A stretch of 64,000 nucleotides of DNA from Telmatactis stephensoni (GCA_029948255.1 JALIZF010001782.1:624001-688000); one strand, 5' to 3'. Counted from the first letter of the stretch, positions 10,967-22,904 are shown. Notes: generated from the sequence alone by a model not told the origin. A program made the numbers and translations.

Positions 10967-13900
10967 CATTATCTGCAATAGTACTCCTGTATTATGTTGC
11001 TTATTTCAATAAAACGATTTGATAAAATCATTTTGTAGTTGTTAACTGCACGCTATTTATTCTTAGATGCTTTGAAACTTTTATCGTTTGAAAACCATTT
11101 TGTTGTGATTTGATGTGGTGGGTGAAGAGCGAAAATTACCCACCACATCAAACCACCGCCCCAAAATGAGGCTTCAAAATGAAAAATAAACTACACAGAA
11201 GACTTAAAGAAGTATAAAACTTTATTTTTGAACACAATAGTTGCCATGATGTTTGAAAAATCAGTGATCAGTTTTGAGGGCGTTTGAAACGAGATATTTT
11301 CAGCTTTGAATTAACCGTTAAGACCACAGGAACCTCACAACTACCTAAACAAAACCTTCAGATAATCAGATTGGGAAGCCAGTGATAAATAATGCCTATC
11401 AAACATAAAACTCCGAAAAAAACGCCTCTTGAGGTACTTTCGCTCAAAGCTCAAAGACAAATCCTCCTTGAATGAAAAAGAGCGCAAAAACTTGGCTGCA
11501 AAAGCACAAAAAGTGTAGAAAAAGGCGGAAAATCATTAAGATAGGATATAGTGGTATAAGGAAATCATTAACTTATCTTTTCAGATGAAAACGTCGTCTT
11601 CTTGTCGGAAAGCATCGTCAAAAATGCAGTGTAAATGCATACTAATTACAGCTGAATTTTAAATATTTTCCACTGAATAAAGCCAACATAATCTATCTAC
11701 GTATACGACTTATTAGAATTAGAATTTTCGCAAGAAAGCTGCAATATTTTAGAGTAAAAATTCATGAATTCGAAGATCCTTCTCTCCCACGTCCGCCATC
11801 TTGTTTTTAAGGGAAAACTCTCTAGTTCCCAGTCCCTTTATGACAGACAGATATGTGACGTTACATGATACCGAGAACACTCACGCGACAGACGTTTTTT
11901 CAATGAGAAACTCCATTTCTCAGTTGCAGTGCACAGAAAAGGTGAGAAAATAATATAATTTTACCCCTTTTTAAGTAAACTTACATAACTTTTTTACAGC
12001 TATAAAACTTCCGTAGCAATAAAACAAATGTATAATACCTTCATAATCAGTGTATGATTTTATACTTTTCAAAACTTTATCACTGGTCTGAAATATGCGA
12101 TCGGTTTCACTGACAAAATACAGCTTCTCGCCATAGCATGTTAAAAAAGGAATAAGCTTATATATCCATTTCAGATCGCCAAATACATGCAATACTATAT
12201 TTAGTTTTGTCTGGTACCACTTTATAAAATGACACTGAAATTGTTTCTACTATTTTTTAGGTTGCTTTCGATAAGTTCTCTTAATTAGATTGCCGGTAGT
12301 GGTAGCTTTGCAGATTCTGAAGGTAAGTTAAGTAAGAAAGCTTCATTCACAAAACGATTTGTCAAACTAAGTTAACCGACTAAAATTATTGTAACCTAAA
12401 AACGTTTCATTACATGATATGCATTCCAATATTAATTTATTGCTTGAAAATTTATTAAAAACTATCTCCGGTTCTAAGAAAAGCCCTTTCATGCCAGTAT
12501 CAGCAAGATCAGTGTTCGAATACAATTTTACTTTAACTTATATAAGTGCATTTTTTATATTTTATTAAAGATCATGATAGTTTTTGAATACAGATAATTG
12601 TAGATTGCACTAGGTTCGTTTTGATGAACTACAACTTGATTCAAAGCTGGCCGCCATTTTGGTTCCTATGGAAACTGTTGAAATCAATACTGCTGGAAGG
12701 TAATGACCGCAGCCATAAACCTAAGAGAATTATATATTTTTTTGCGTGTATTTTCGTCAAGGTTTTTTTTGCAATAATAAACCGACATTTCCTAAATGTT
12801 ATCGTAATTCAAATGCAATAATAAGGAAATTATACCATAGCTCTAATTTACCTACTTGAATTTCATTTCAGTTAGTAGTTTTTTTAAAGAAATTTTATCT
12901 TAACACTTAACAAAAAATAACCAAACGTTTTTTCAGTTATTTTGATCTCTCAAAACAATGTATATTTAATTCATTTTTCTGGGATTAGTTGTTTCTTTAT
13001 CATTTTTCAAATAAATTTCCTTTGTGGTTTTCCCTTAATGGCGTGTCACAAGTCGGTTCCTCGTATGATTTAGTCACAAGCGTAAAATAAGGACTTAATT
13101 ATCTTATCAAACGAAGCAAATTAAACCTTAATGCTATTTTTTAACTTCTGAGACTAACACCGAGCTAAAAGGTACTGTCTTTCCCTCAAAAAGATGGCAA
13201 CGACATCAGTCTTAGTCAAACTTCAATTGATGTATTCAACTGAATGATTGATATTAGTCAGCTCTGAGAAGAATTGCTCTGAGAAAAGTTTTTCACCAAA
13301 TGTTTTGCTAAAAAAGAAAAAAAAAAGAAAACAGTTAGAACAAGGTCAAATGTACTTTCCACTTTTAGAAAGGACTGGCAAAATTCTACCAAAAGAATGA
13401 AGTAGTAAAGTAAGGATTTAAACCAAAAAACTATAGTTTCACCAGCTTTTGTTTAAATTCTCTGACGGACTATTTCAATTTGTTAAAGTCTTACCTTCTG
13501 GTGTTATCATTCCCAAGAAAAACTTGATAAAAATCCATTAGAAGGCGAAAAGAAGAGACAAACCCCCACACAGACTAACGACATATTACAACAAATGACG
13601 CGAGCGTGTCGTCGTGAGCACATGGTGACTTACACTGTGGAACCCTTTCTAGCCAATCACAGTGAAGCACATCTTGCATCACACAAATATGTCAGATGGA
13701 GATCAGATCTAGAATGCCTTCCAAAAGGACCGAATCGACACCTAAAACAACATACTATGTTTCCTTGTTAAATTTTTAATAATGTTAAATTCCTCCGAGG
13801 TTGCCCTCCGTCCTCCCATCCTGGAGGGGCAAACCATTGATAGGTGCATTACTCGAAAAACCGCTTATTAGATTTTTCACATCTAAAACGGAGACGCTAT

Positions 13901-14291
13901 TCAACGGAAAGAAATTCATACACATCTGTCAAAGTATCATGCTTTTCTATTAATATCAATGTACGTTATTCTACTATAACAGTACTATAACGAGAGGAAG
14001 CGCTTATGTTAATTTTTATTAATGAAAGAGTGTATGAGTGATAACTATCAACTTTTATTCAATCAATATAAAAGTAAACTTAACTGCTCGGACATGCTTA
14101 CTTAAAAATATAAGGGTTGATTTATCATGTTTTTTAGTTGCACAAATATTCATCAAATAAGCGCCCCATTACGATGCGGCGCGGATGGGATGCGCATATT
14201 CTGGGGAGGCATTTCTTTCAGTAATACTGTACTGGTAAACTCACAACTAATTTCTGCCATAATCAATTCAATTGATTGCAGATTGATTAAT
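10967..14291. other. 3.3 kb without a recognisable gene; perfect 15-bp hairpin at 11109-11152
   Basis: AT-rich, with stop codons in all frames. The only clear structure is TTTGATGTGGTGGGT (11109-11123) and its exact inverse at 11138-11152 with a 14-base loop, about 140 bp after the transposase-like stop. Short open stretches (11971-12192 minus, 12621-12821 plus) show no family features. Non-coding interior of the 13-kb element. Confidence 0.6.
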
Positions 14292-15528
14292 ATGTCCAAA
14301 AGAGATAAAACAAGGATCTTAAAGTACGCTTTGTACTTTTTCTTGGAGTCAGACCAAGTAGGAGTGTCGAAGACAAGTATTATAAAGGAGGGATACCGAC
14401 ACAAGATCAAAGTCGACGAATATGTAGTGGTGGACTGGGGAGATGAGCGCAACGTTGTTGCGTGCATTGTAGATCTAAATGGTAAGGAGTTATTCGACAA
14501 GAGCTTTGTAATTATGACCGATTGGAGAACACATAAATTTAGTTAACATAGTTCAACTTGTTTTAATTACAGACGAAGAAAATGTATTAAAAGCGCGTGC
14601 AAGAGAAGTCTTGGAGGATGGCATCCAAAACCTGAAGAAACCAGAGCTCTCTGCATCGTATTTTACACCGTCACCACCACCAGACATTGAGGGAGTATTC
14701 GAAACTCCGTCGGAGGCTGCCTCTCCGTACGCCTTACCAGATTTCTCCTCATTCCTTCAGACCCCAACAATGAGGGAAATAAAAAAACGCCTCTCTGACC
14801 TAGAAAACAAAGTTGACCAACTGTTGTCAGGTCAAAGAGAATGTCTTAGCATTTTGCAAATGCTTGCAGTAAAATTGGAAAGTGTACATCAGCATCAACA
14901 AGAACAAGAACAACGGCAACAAGAACGGCAACAAGAACAACGGCAACAAGAACAACGGCAACAAGAACAACGGCAACAAGAACAACGGCAACAAGAACAA
15001 CGGCAACAACAGCCACAACAAGAGGAAGGAGCTCAAGTTCAGCCACAACAACTGCAGCGACAGGAGCCAGAACAACAACAGCTGGTAATACAACAACAGC
15101 AACCACAACAGCAAGCAGATCAACAGCAATTACTCGAGTTTCCTTTCAACCAGGCTGCATTATTTGGCATACCACCACTACCCAACCCATTCCAGGTTCC
15201 GCTTTTAAATTTTGCAAGTATGCCTCAGCTGCCCCCATCTCATTATCCAAACGATGAAGCAATTCAGAACCTACACCAGAAGTTTGCTGACAGCAAATAT
15301 AATTTTGCAGTACAACTGCTGAAGTTGCTGTACCCGATCAAAGAAGACCTACGCAACTGTACTGTCAACGGAGGGAGGGGCAAAAGGTGTCTTAATGGTG
15401 AAGCACTAAGATATGTTGAACAAAAAGTGTTCCAGCTGTACCCAACTGAGGTAGTTGACAGGAAGAAGGAGTGGCAGCTGTGCTCATCTAAGAAAATATT
15501 GCAAGTAGTTTTTCTGCTTTTCTTTTAA
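14292..15528 (+). CDS. BEN-domain protein with Gln-rich linker (spliced cargo gene)
   Basis: BEN domains bind DNA and act in transcriptional repression (family knowledge). Exon 1 runs from ATG 14292 (MSKRDKTRILKYALYFF) to 14481 with a VVVDWGDERNVVACIVDL motif, the N-terminal module often seen in such proteins. A 91-bp GT-AG intron (14482-14572) joins phase 1 to exon 2. Exon 2 carries an acidic/Pro-rich stretch, a coiled coil (MREIKKRLSDLENKVDQLLS), a 15-bp tandem repeat coding (QQEQR)n, and a BEN domain at the end (NFAVQLLKLLYPIKEDLRNC to KKEWQLCSSKK). The frame ends at 15528 after a hydrophobic tail; GCAA|GTAGTT at 15505 could be a donor to a missed last exon. No lesion is seen. It sits inside the 13-kb element as likely cargo. 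Confidence 0.75.
14895..15012 (+). repeat. CAACAAGAACAACGG minisatellite inside the BEN gene
   Basis: About seven copies of a 15-bp unit encoding QQEQR-like pentapeptides, nearly identical to one another, followed by degenerate CAA-rich sequence to about 15130. The copies keep the reading frame; length variation between alleles is likely (inference). Confidence 0.9.
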
Positions 15529-17219
15529 CTGATAGTACACATTGAGGCAAATATTTTTGGAAACTTTAATTTGACTTTTCGTTTTTACCTATTGAGTGTT
15601 AATCATTTTTTAGTTGTATTTCCAAATAAGCTCTAATGCCACATTTCAATTAACAATTATAGTATTTGTTATAATAATTAAAACTTCAGATTAGTCGACT
15701 ATGTATATAGTAAATAGTGACCCTATCTTTGGCACACTTGCAGCTGTTATATCATATTATTTTAAATTGCATAAGTATCTTGTAGACTGTTTTAGGCATC
15801 TTTCAGCCTATAAACATTATGCATGTAACCTTAAATATGTACAAAATTCAGTACAATAAATCAACATCTTTATCCAGACTTTCAATACGCGAAAGTGCAT
15901 TTTGATGATGAACACTAACGATTTGGTCCATTTCTTCGTCATTCAAGTCATGTCTAGAGGAACATATCCAATAACTCAGCTAATAAACGAAGTTGCAATG
16001 CGGTTTTGTTTAGTAGGCAGTGGCGGGTCCAGGGATAGAAAACGGGGTCAGCTGCACCCATTTTTAGCAAACTTCAAAGACCGAGTCGGGCTTGAATTCT
16101 TAAGCAGAGAGATTGCAGGGAGTGAATAATAACAACAGATAAGCAGATCTACTTATTATGTTAGAAAAAATATAGAATACTAATAGATCTATTAATCTAT
16201 TGTTATTAGAGTCGTTTTCATTTGACCGTGCAATCAACTAGTACAAACTAAATAGTCTATTTCTTTTTATGGTTGACGGAAAATCACTCTATTATGACTT
16301 GTATTAGACCATAAACTGAATAGTGAAATAAAGACTTGACTTGACTACATTGTATAGTTTCGTGCACACACGAGCTACAATGCAATTTTTTTTATTTATG
16401 AAGAAAGCTATAAAAATACTGCAAAGGAAAACAACGTACATGTGTTGTTCTCGTCCCCAGGCTTTCTCAAAGTGCTGAGAAAACCTTGAAATGAGATCAC
16501 TAAAATTCAAGGATTTCAAGTATATGTTCTTCGTTCTTAGATTTTTGTGTACGTACTATGTCATCGTGCTTGTAAGTCAGTCAGTCAGTAAGTCCGCAAG
16601 TTACACCACAGGAAGCCCAACAGGTCAATGTTTATGTCCAAAAGGTCAACTTTCCAATAATTCACAAAATCTACGACAATTCATCAATTCAAAGCCCACT
16701 AGATTTATTGAGAAACAGCAAGCGCTTCTCTTCAGCACAATTTAGTTGGATTTCAACGCTTGGGTTTTTCTCGGCACAGAGTAGCGATGACTTATTCTCG
16801 ACTGCCGTAAATTCGGCTTCTCTCCAATAATTCACGAAGTCTACGACATTTCATCAATTCAAATTGTTTTTATTTTTGATGTTGTGCTATTTAATTAGTA
16901 CTAAATATAGCCAGTAACTTTTTTGCAAAAGTTTTTACTATAACACTTCGAATGCCTTGTTGATGTACAACTATGAAATCTACAAACAAAATTATTACAC
17001 CATATATCCATATAAATTTAGTTCAGGTAGGCTGTAGACACATGCGCCTAGTAGGCGCCTATTTTTTTTATACGTACCCACGTATATTCCCTACGCTCCT
17101 GTTACTGAAGCATCCATACCGAACAAAGTATCTTAAAATACTCATTAACAATACATTGATTTCATTATAAAAAATATTACATGCAACTACAATTTCAATC
17201 ATTCATTTCAGTACAAGAA
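15529..17219. other. Right interior of the 13-kb element, no gene
   Basis: AT-rich with AATAAA-like signals (15855) that could serve the BEN gene. A lone hAT-like terminus lies at 16018. GTCAGTCAGTCAGT occurs at about 16575. No convincing ORF. Confidence 0.5.
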
Positions 17220-17440
17220 ATCAAAGAACAAACGGCACGATTTGAGGCTCAGCTCAAGGCATGTTTTGAGGCACGATTAAAGGCAAGAAATGCGCAATTT
17301 GATGCACGAATTCAAGGGCGAAAAGGGAGATTTCGTGCCCTGCAGTACGGCACGAAAACGTGCGTTTTGAGGCTCATTGAAGTGCATGATTTCGTGCGCT
17401 ATTCAAGGCATGATCAGCGCGATTAGGCACGATCTTCCAT
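17220..17440. repeat. Right subterminal repeats (GGCACGA motif)
   Basis: Inverted counterpart of the left array: GGCACGATT, GGCACGAAA and ATTTCGTGC copies at 20-40-bp spacing. The short open frame across it (RFEAQLKACFEARLKARNAQ) is a by-product of the repeats. Confidence 0.65.
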
Positions 17441-18813
17441 AAAACCTGATCGAAATAAATATCAAGTGTCCCGTCGTAGTTTGTATTTTTAGGGCAGACA
17501 GTCGAAATATTTTTCGCTGTATCTTTGCCTTCAAACAATCCCTGCAAAAATAAAACAAAGTAGAGCCAACCTTGATGATGTAGTTCCTCTAATTTGTTAA
17601 AAAATGTGAAGTTTTGAGATGAACAATTGAGATATGGCAAAAACTAAACTCTTTTCGGATTGAAAAATTGGCGAGAATTGTTTGTACACCAACAGCGTGC
17701 GCAGGGCCTCTTCTGTTAAGTATTTTTACTTTCTCCAATCGTAGCATTCTTTTGGTGAATAAGTCTCTTTGGAATTCAGTATGTTTGGTTATTCACATGT
17801 CAGTCATAGTACAAAAAATTATAATTACGAAGAATTGAATAATTCCAAAATAATTATTTTGCGATTCCAAAATAATTATTTGCTGTGATATACCATCTAA
17901 AGACCATATTTCTATGCTTTAGAGTCTTTCTGAAAATATTTTGGCTTGTTTGTTTTATCTAGCGCTAAATTATTTATCGTCTTGTCACTTTAAGCGTCGG
18001 AAGGTGTAGACAAGCCCTAGTGTTGTCTCGTTCCATCTTTTATTATAAAACGGCACTCACCTGACTCAAATAATTATTGGGTTCACAAGAGGCTCTAAAT
18101 TCTGAGATCATTTCGTGTGTGAATGGCTCATCAAGGAAAGCTCAAGAACATAGGAACATAGTGGGACCTTCAAAAGATTTCTGTGTGACTTCATGATCAA
18201 GCAGTTGAAAACGTACATGACCGCAACTTGAAAGCTTTTTGACAGCTCATCACTATTAGCGTACAAAGGGGTTGCACGCGGTATCGGCTAACGCAGCACG
18301 TCAGACTAGACTAGATTTACCAAACAAGTTTCATGATTCAAATTGGCATCTTCGTACATTTGCAGTATCAGGACAATCAAATTGTACAGTTTCAGTTAAT
18401 TATAATGCTAGTTTTCTATCCGATTCAATTAATTAATTTATTGAGACATTTTCAGAGTCTACTGATCATATCTGACTGGCTGACATTCCAAATGCATTTT
18501 TAATGTTTTGTTAAATTGAAGGTGAACAACATTGGTAATGCTATTTAAAACAATCAAATAATCAAACGTTATCAACCATTCTCAAGCGTTCAGACAATCT
18601 CATCCAATGCATTTTCATTGTTGGGTTGAACGTTGGCAACGCATTCCTTTTATCAAGATCATTGTCAATTCGTTGAGCAGTACTATCAATTTCATTTCAA
18701 CGTTCTATCAGATCGTTGAGGAACATTTTCAATGCATTACAATGCGTTCAGAAGCGTGGAAAACGCACTTAAATGCTAATTTTGTTAAGCCCGGTTTTCG
18801 CAAATAGGGTCAC

Positions 18814-18957
18814 ATTTGGTATTGCCATGCACACGCAGAGCCAGAACGTTAAGTGAGGGTTTCTCGCGCTCTATATTTCAATGATGATGGCACGTGAACA
18901 ATAAGTAAATATAATTATTAGTGCATATAAGTAAATAAGATGAGATTATAACTTTAT
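18814..18957. other. Short flank between two elements, no gene
   Basis: About 140 bp of AT-rich sequence between the right end of the 3583-18813 element and the TTAA of the next. Nothing recognisable. Confidence 0.5.
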
Positions 18958-19216
18958 TTAAGGTATTTGCCCTGGCTAAATTTTCCATCAAAATTATCAA
19001 ATTTTATGTGCCATCAAGAAAGATTAGTATCTCTAATTTTCATTTTTGGTGTTTTTATGTAAAGATCTTTTAATTTTGTTAGACTAAAATATACGCTTTT
19101 CAGCGGAAACGGAAGTTGTTTTGACGATTTATGTTGCTAAGGAAGTCAGAAATCTGATACTTGAACACGTTTCTCCACACCTTCATTGGATATCTCGTGG
19201 AACTTCGTCGAGTAAA

Positions 19217-22200
19217 ATGGCGGACTTTGAAATGTGTAGAGAAGCTGCTTTTCTTGAATTTTCTACAGCTTTTGAGAAGGAAGGGTAAGCATATTCTTGT
19301 TTTTGTGTTCCTACATAGTTTTCAGTAGATTGTAGACAACTTCGTTTCACTCTTTAGTCTTGGAAAAGCCCCCGAGGGATTGATAAATATGCTGAAGCAG
19401 TATTCAATAAAACCTAGTGAGACGGCCGAGCCGATGAGGCATCAAATTTATCAACGTCTTTGGGCAATTATGTGGGTAAGTAAAGTCAAATCTTACTCTT
19501 CATTTTATTTATTTTTTATTTGATATTTCAAAATGCATTTCATTGAAGACTTTACCGAGTGATTCCGGTTATGTTACTATAAAAGCTATGCCTGTCAGCA
19601 GAATATTTTTGCCACACTTCATCTGGTGTTTTTACATAAACAAATCTAACTTTCTTTATAAAGTAAGAAGGATTTCTCTCTTGAAGTGTACCCATACAGC
19701 ATGGCAGAGGCAAAACTATCTGTGTTATAATTTTGGAATGAGTTTGATGTACAGTCAACATTGCTTCAATGTGCTTCTAACTTCAATCAATCAATCAATC
19801 AGTTTATTTCGAAACCTCTAGGTATGTCTTAACATAATATACATAAATTACACATTGAATTACACTTAAATAGCACATTTCATCCTTTTTACAATTTTTT
19901 TTACAACTTTACTTTTTTAAATTCAATTTTTTGGAACATACCTAGGGGCAAGGTAGTCTAAAAAGAAACCTGCGGGCTTATGATTTTTAGGCTACCTTTA
20001 ATTGTTTCATTAATCGCAATATAAAGAGTGTCAATAATTTGTTAGAGCGCTCAAAAGGAGAAAAATATATATATATATATTAAATATATTGTTAAATAAT
20101 AGAATTTTATAAAGAAAGGTTTTACGTGGACTGAATTATATGATCTTTAAGAAGACATTTAAAGGAAAAGGAAAAAAAGCTATAGATTTAAGTTGGGCTG
20201 GAAGTGAATTCCAAAATAAGGGTCCTTGAAAAGCAATGGTAAATTTTCTAATATTGGTTCTACACTTATGAGGTCTAAGTTTGCTAGCTTGTCTAGTTGA
20301 GTAATTATGTATATCGGAACTTTTTTGGAACATAGTGTGAAATGATTCAGGAAGTAATTTTTTACTGTAAGCAAACATAAACAATCCAATTTTTAACGAA
20401 TGTATATTTCCTACGGAAAGAAGTTTATATTGCCGAAAAAGCGGTGCAGTGTGGGCATACGGTTGCGAATTTGTAATTATTCTTACAATACGTTTTTGTA
20501 GAAAACAAAGTCTATCTAGTGTTGTTTGATAAGTTCCTCCCCAAGCTAAATTGCCATAGTACAAATAAGGATAAATAAGAGCAAAATAAAGTTTGAACAA
20601 TGATGCCTGTGAAAGATAAAATTTTGACTTATAAATGACACCTATAGATTTTGAGATTTTGTTAGCGATAACATTGATGTGCTCTTTCCAGTTAAGATTT
20701 TCATCTATAAGAACACCTAGAAATTTAATATTCTTTATCAGCACGAAAATTATGAATGAATTCGTATCCATCCAGAAATATATTGTCATTACAATTCTGC
20801 AGCCAAGTTTCAGTTATACCAATAACTGAAAAATCAATGTTAAGCAGACTATTTAACTCTATAAGTCCAGCTAGATTCCGATTAAGACTTCGCGCATTTA
20901 AATGTAGGAGAGATAAGGATATATTTGTTTTGGAAATATCATTAAATTGCTCTGGAATAAAGTATTTACTGTCAAAAATGCAATAAAATTGATTATCGGG
21001 ATCCAAGTCAAAGTTATGAGAAATAGATTTAGAACCGTTTAAGGGATTGTAATATAAAGATTCTAGACGATCGGGGTCAAAGTTAACATTGCCATGATTG
21101 AGCTCAAATAAAGCCAGGCTGAACGATTCATTATCTAAATGATAGAAAGGTAGATCTTTAGAAATATTGTTGTGTATCATTTAAATAATTATGTATCTAA
21201 ACCGATTTGAAAATACGTCAAGAGTTAAGTTAAATATTTAAGCTTAAGTACTTATCGTATTCAGTATAAGTCATATTCCTTCAGTTCATGCAGATAGCAA
21301 TGTGAAAGTACATTCTTGATCATTTTTGATCGCTGGGTTGTGGAGTTGGTGGAATTGTTTTGTCACCGCCATCTTCTGGGAAAGCATCTCCCTGTCCAAG
21401 TCCAGCTCCTTGAATTAGTGAGCCACGGCCATCATGGAGAAATACACCTCCCCGTCCACGTACCGCTCCTCGACGTGAATCAGAAGTGGATGGTGGACGC
21501 AGGTCATGCACAATCAGCTTATCATATCTGAAATAAGCAACCTTCCCATTAGCTCTAGCTTCAGTGAGCTTTGGCATCAACTCTTTACGCTTGTTGATCA
21601 CCCTCTCAGATAGATCTTCTCGGATGTATACTCCCGAACCTTTCAGTTTTCTCTTTGCTTTGAAGACCTTTTCCCTGTCTTTATACTTGAGGAACTTTGC
21701 TACAATGGGTCTTGACTTTCCTTCCGTTTTTGGTCCAGTACGATGAGCTCTTTCGATCTCTATGTCGCCATATATCTCTAGCTCATCTTGTATGAGTATC
21801 TTCAGTTTTTCTTCGGTGTTTGACCAGGTTTCTTTGTGGGTTTCTTCTATGCCATCAAAACAAAGGTTATTGCGGCGAGATCTGTTTTTGACGATCGTGT
21901 CGATTCGTCTATCAGTGGCTTCCACAAATGTTGAGAAGAAAGCCTTCGTAGATGACTCATGAATCTTTAAGAGTTCTTTTACAACATTTAAAGACACCAT
22001 TTGAGTGTCATTCTCATTTTGAGCGGAGCTCGATTTGGAGCGTGTGTTCGCCATGGATAATTATCCAAACTTCCACGGACCACAGAATGTAATCGTTTCT
22101 TATACTTCTTTTATTCAGCATGGTTGCAACATAGGAAAAGCAGAATCTCCAAACCAAGCTACCTATGTATATCCACAGGAACTGAGGAAAGTAGTTAAAG

Positions 22201-22505
22201 CAATTATCCCAGGCAATCTAAAAGATCATTGCGATCCTACGGGAGTCAACGTAAGTGTCAAGTAGAAAACTGCAACTCGACTACAATGATAATCCTAAAG
22301 GGAATTTACTGGAAATGCAGCCTGCTTGTTAATTTGTTACAGGAAATGATTCCCAACCATCATGCTTACATTGGAATGCCTTTCAAAATGATATTTGAAC
22401 TGAAAATAAAGATCCATTATGTTGTTCATTTTGTAGGTGTTAAATATAACCTTGGCAGATTTGAAAGAAGCAAAATGGCCAGCACCTAAGAAGACAACTA
22501 GATAA
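19217..22505 (+). CDS. Unknown spliced gene of the TTAA element
   Basis: Exon 1, 19217-19284 (MADFEMCREAAFLEFSTAFE), ends phase 2 at GTAAGC. Exon 2, 19358-19475, continues GLGKAPEGLINMLKQYS to LWAIMW with donor GTAAGT. A later exon ends at 22250 (product with FIQHGCNIGKAES and YPQELRKVVKAIIPGNLKDH; donor GTAAGT). The last exon, 22437-22505, encodes VLNITLADLKEAKWPAPKKT and a stop. Phases join cleanly, so the model is good, but the start of the third exon is uncertain (just after 22053, or at an AG near 22087). The LINE copy lies in the intron after exon 2 or clips the third exon. No lesion is visible. I recognise no domain; it is convergent with the transposase and may be its accessory gene. 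Confidence 0.6.
20136..21180 (-). pseudogene. LINE ORF2 remnant: endonuclease start fused to the RT C-terminal region
   Basis: From 21180 the first 140 codons include the beginning of an AP-like endonuclease (SLSLLHLNARSLNR, DFSVIGITETWLQN). Near 20737 the sequence jumps, with a frame change, to the post-palm part of a reverse transcriptase (FLGVLIDENLNWKEHI, then ALIYPYLYYGNLAWG) and ends at 20136. About two-thirds of ORF2, including the YxDD site, is missing. Ends are kept and the middle is lost, which is not the usual 5' truncation. Confidence 0.85.
21320..22054 (-). CDS. LINE ORF1 protein (nucleic-acid-binding, L1-ORF1-like)
   Basis: An intact 244-codon frame (MANTRSKSSSAQNENDTQMV at the start). 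A helical segment is followed by an RRM-like core with RRNNLCFDGIEE and a basic C-terminal domain (RAHRTGPKTEGKSRPIVAKF, LKGSGVYIREDLSERV), the arrangement of L1-type ORF1p chaperones. The tail is Gly/Arg-rich (AVRGRGGVFL), possibly RNA-binding. It would coat the LINE RNA; ORF2 follows after about 140 bp. Confidence 0.8.
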   Translation of the reverse strand: MANTRSKSSSAQNENDTQMVSLNVVKELLKIHESSTKAFFSTFVEATDRRIDTIVKNRSRRNNLCFDGIEETHKETWSNTEEKLKILIQDELEIYGDIEIERAHRTGPKTEGKSRPIVAKFLKYKDREKVFKAKRKLKGSGVYIREDLSERVINKRKELMPKLTEARANGKVAYFRYDKLIVHDLRPPSTSDSRRGAVRGRGGVFLHDGRGSLIQGAGLGQGDAFPEDGGDKTIPPTPQPSDQK

Positions 22506-22842
22506 GATATTTGTGATTCAAGTCTATAAAATACAAAATGGTTTGTTAATGTTTTTATTATCAATAATTCTTCATGATTATATATTTTGCTATCAGCTTT
22601 CAAAATGACTTCAAGCATGTATTGAATTTATATGAAATTCTTATTTGTAAAGAGAAGACTATTATGTGAACAATCTATTTTATATATTTAGCATATATGG
22701 AAATTCACAAAAACTTCTAGATGTGGTAATATTGGAACTGTAATATACTGTACAGTGAAAGTTTATAGAAAGTTGAGTTATGTTATTTTTACAACAAATA
22801 AAAGGAAGCAAAAGCAAAACTAATCTCCTTTTTTCTTGTGTC
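22506..22842. other. Convergent 3' region between the unknown gene and the transposase
   Basis: AT-rich stretch with an AATAAA at about 22796 (plus strand). No ORF. It would contain both polyadenylation sites. Confidence 0.5.
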
Positions 22843-22904
22843 CTAATGCCTTTTCTTATTTAATGGGCAGGAGTTGTGGGAAGTTCACAGCATGAAAAGC
22901 TGTA

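Larger units (their letters stand above)
4680..17708. mobile_element. 13-kb DNA transposon with cargo genes, superfamily not assigned
   Basis: Inverted termini GGCCCTGCRCACGCTG... (4680-4707 and 17681-17708; one mismatch in 28) are flanked by a direct TCTT (4676-4679 and 17709-17712), so a 4-bp TSD. Both ends have subterminal arrays of a TTTCGTGCC/GGCACGAAA motif in inverted orientation (about 5088-5345 and 17220-17440). Inside are a decayed transposase-like gene (9025-10966), an F-box/LRR gene (minus, 7893-6008), a BEN-domain gene (plus, 14292-15528) and a 65-bp tandem array upstream of the F-box gene. Four-base TSDs occur in several superfamilies (Chapaev, Academ, Sola), and the transposase family is one I know only as uncharacterised invertebrate proteins. 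Confidence 0.8.
3583..18813. mobile_element. DNA transposon with ~39-bp TIRs, split by a 13-kb insertion
   Basis: The left end (GTGACCCTATTTGCGAAAAC..., 3583-3621) and right end (18775-18813) are inverted copies matching at about 38 of 39 positions. A possible 4-bp duplication ATTT lies outside (3579-3582 and 18814-18817). Only the arms 3583-4679 and 17709-18813 belong to this element; the rest is a nested element. The arms have no ORF of note but share many inverted AACG-containing motifs (for example ACATTCTCAACG on the left and its complement style on the right), typical of subterminal transposase-binding repeats. It was about 2.2 kb and non-autonomous before the insertion. I cannot assign a superfamily. 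Confidence 0.8.
19785..22054 (-). mobile_element. Non-LTR retrotransposon (CR1/L2-like), internally deleted
   Basis: Read on the minus strand the copy starts at the ORF1 ATG (22054), passes ORF1 and the start of the ORF2 endonuclease, jumps directly into the end of the reverse transcriptase region, and ends in GGTTTCGAAATAAACTGATTG repeats (TGAT/ATTG tail, 19785-19812). A short tandem 3' tail of this kind is usual for CR1/L2-type elements. It lacks the core of the endonuclease and the RT palm, so it cannot move itself. Confidence 0.85.

Noticed and set aside
14827..15129. Leu- or Val-rich open frames on the minus strand
   Set aside because: Antisense of the Gln-rich minisatellite in the BEN gene; pure repeat translation.
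16018..16060. hAT transposon end (CAGTGGCGGGTCC) and its partner at 8527
   Set aside because: The two are in the same orientation, with no TSD and no matching inverted end; at most lone fragments.
3583..18813. One transposon with 1.1-kb TIRs covering both inverted pairs (3583/18813 and 4680/17708)
   Set aside because: The sequence between the two pairs of ends does not match as an inverted repeat, and the inner pair has its own TCTT duplication, so two nested elements fit better.
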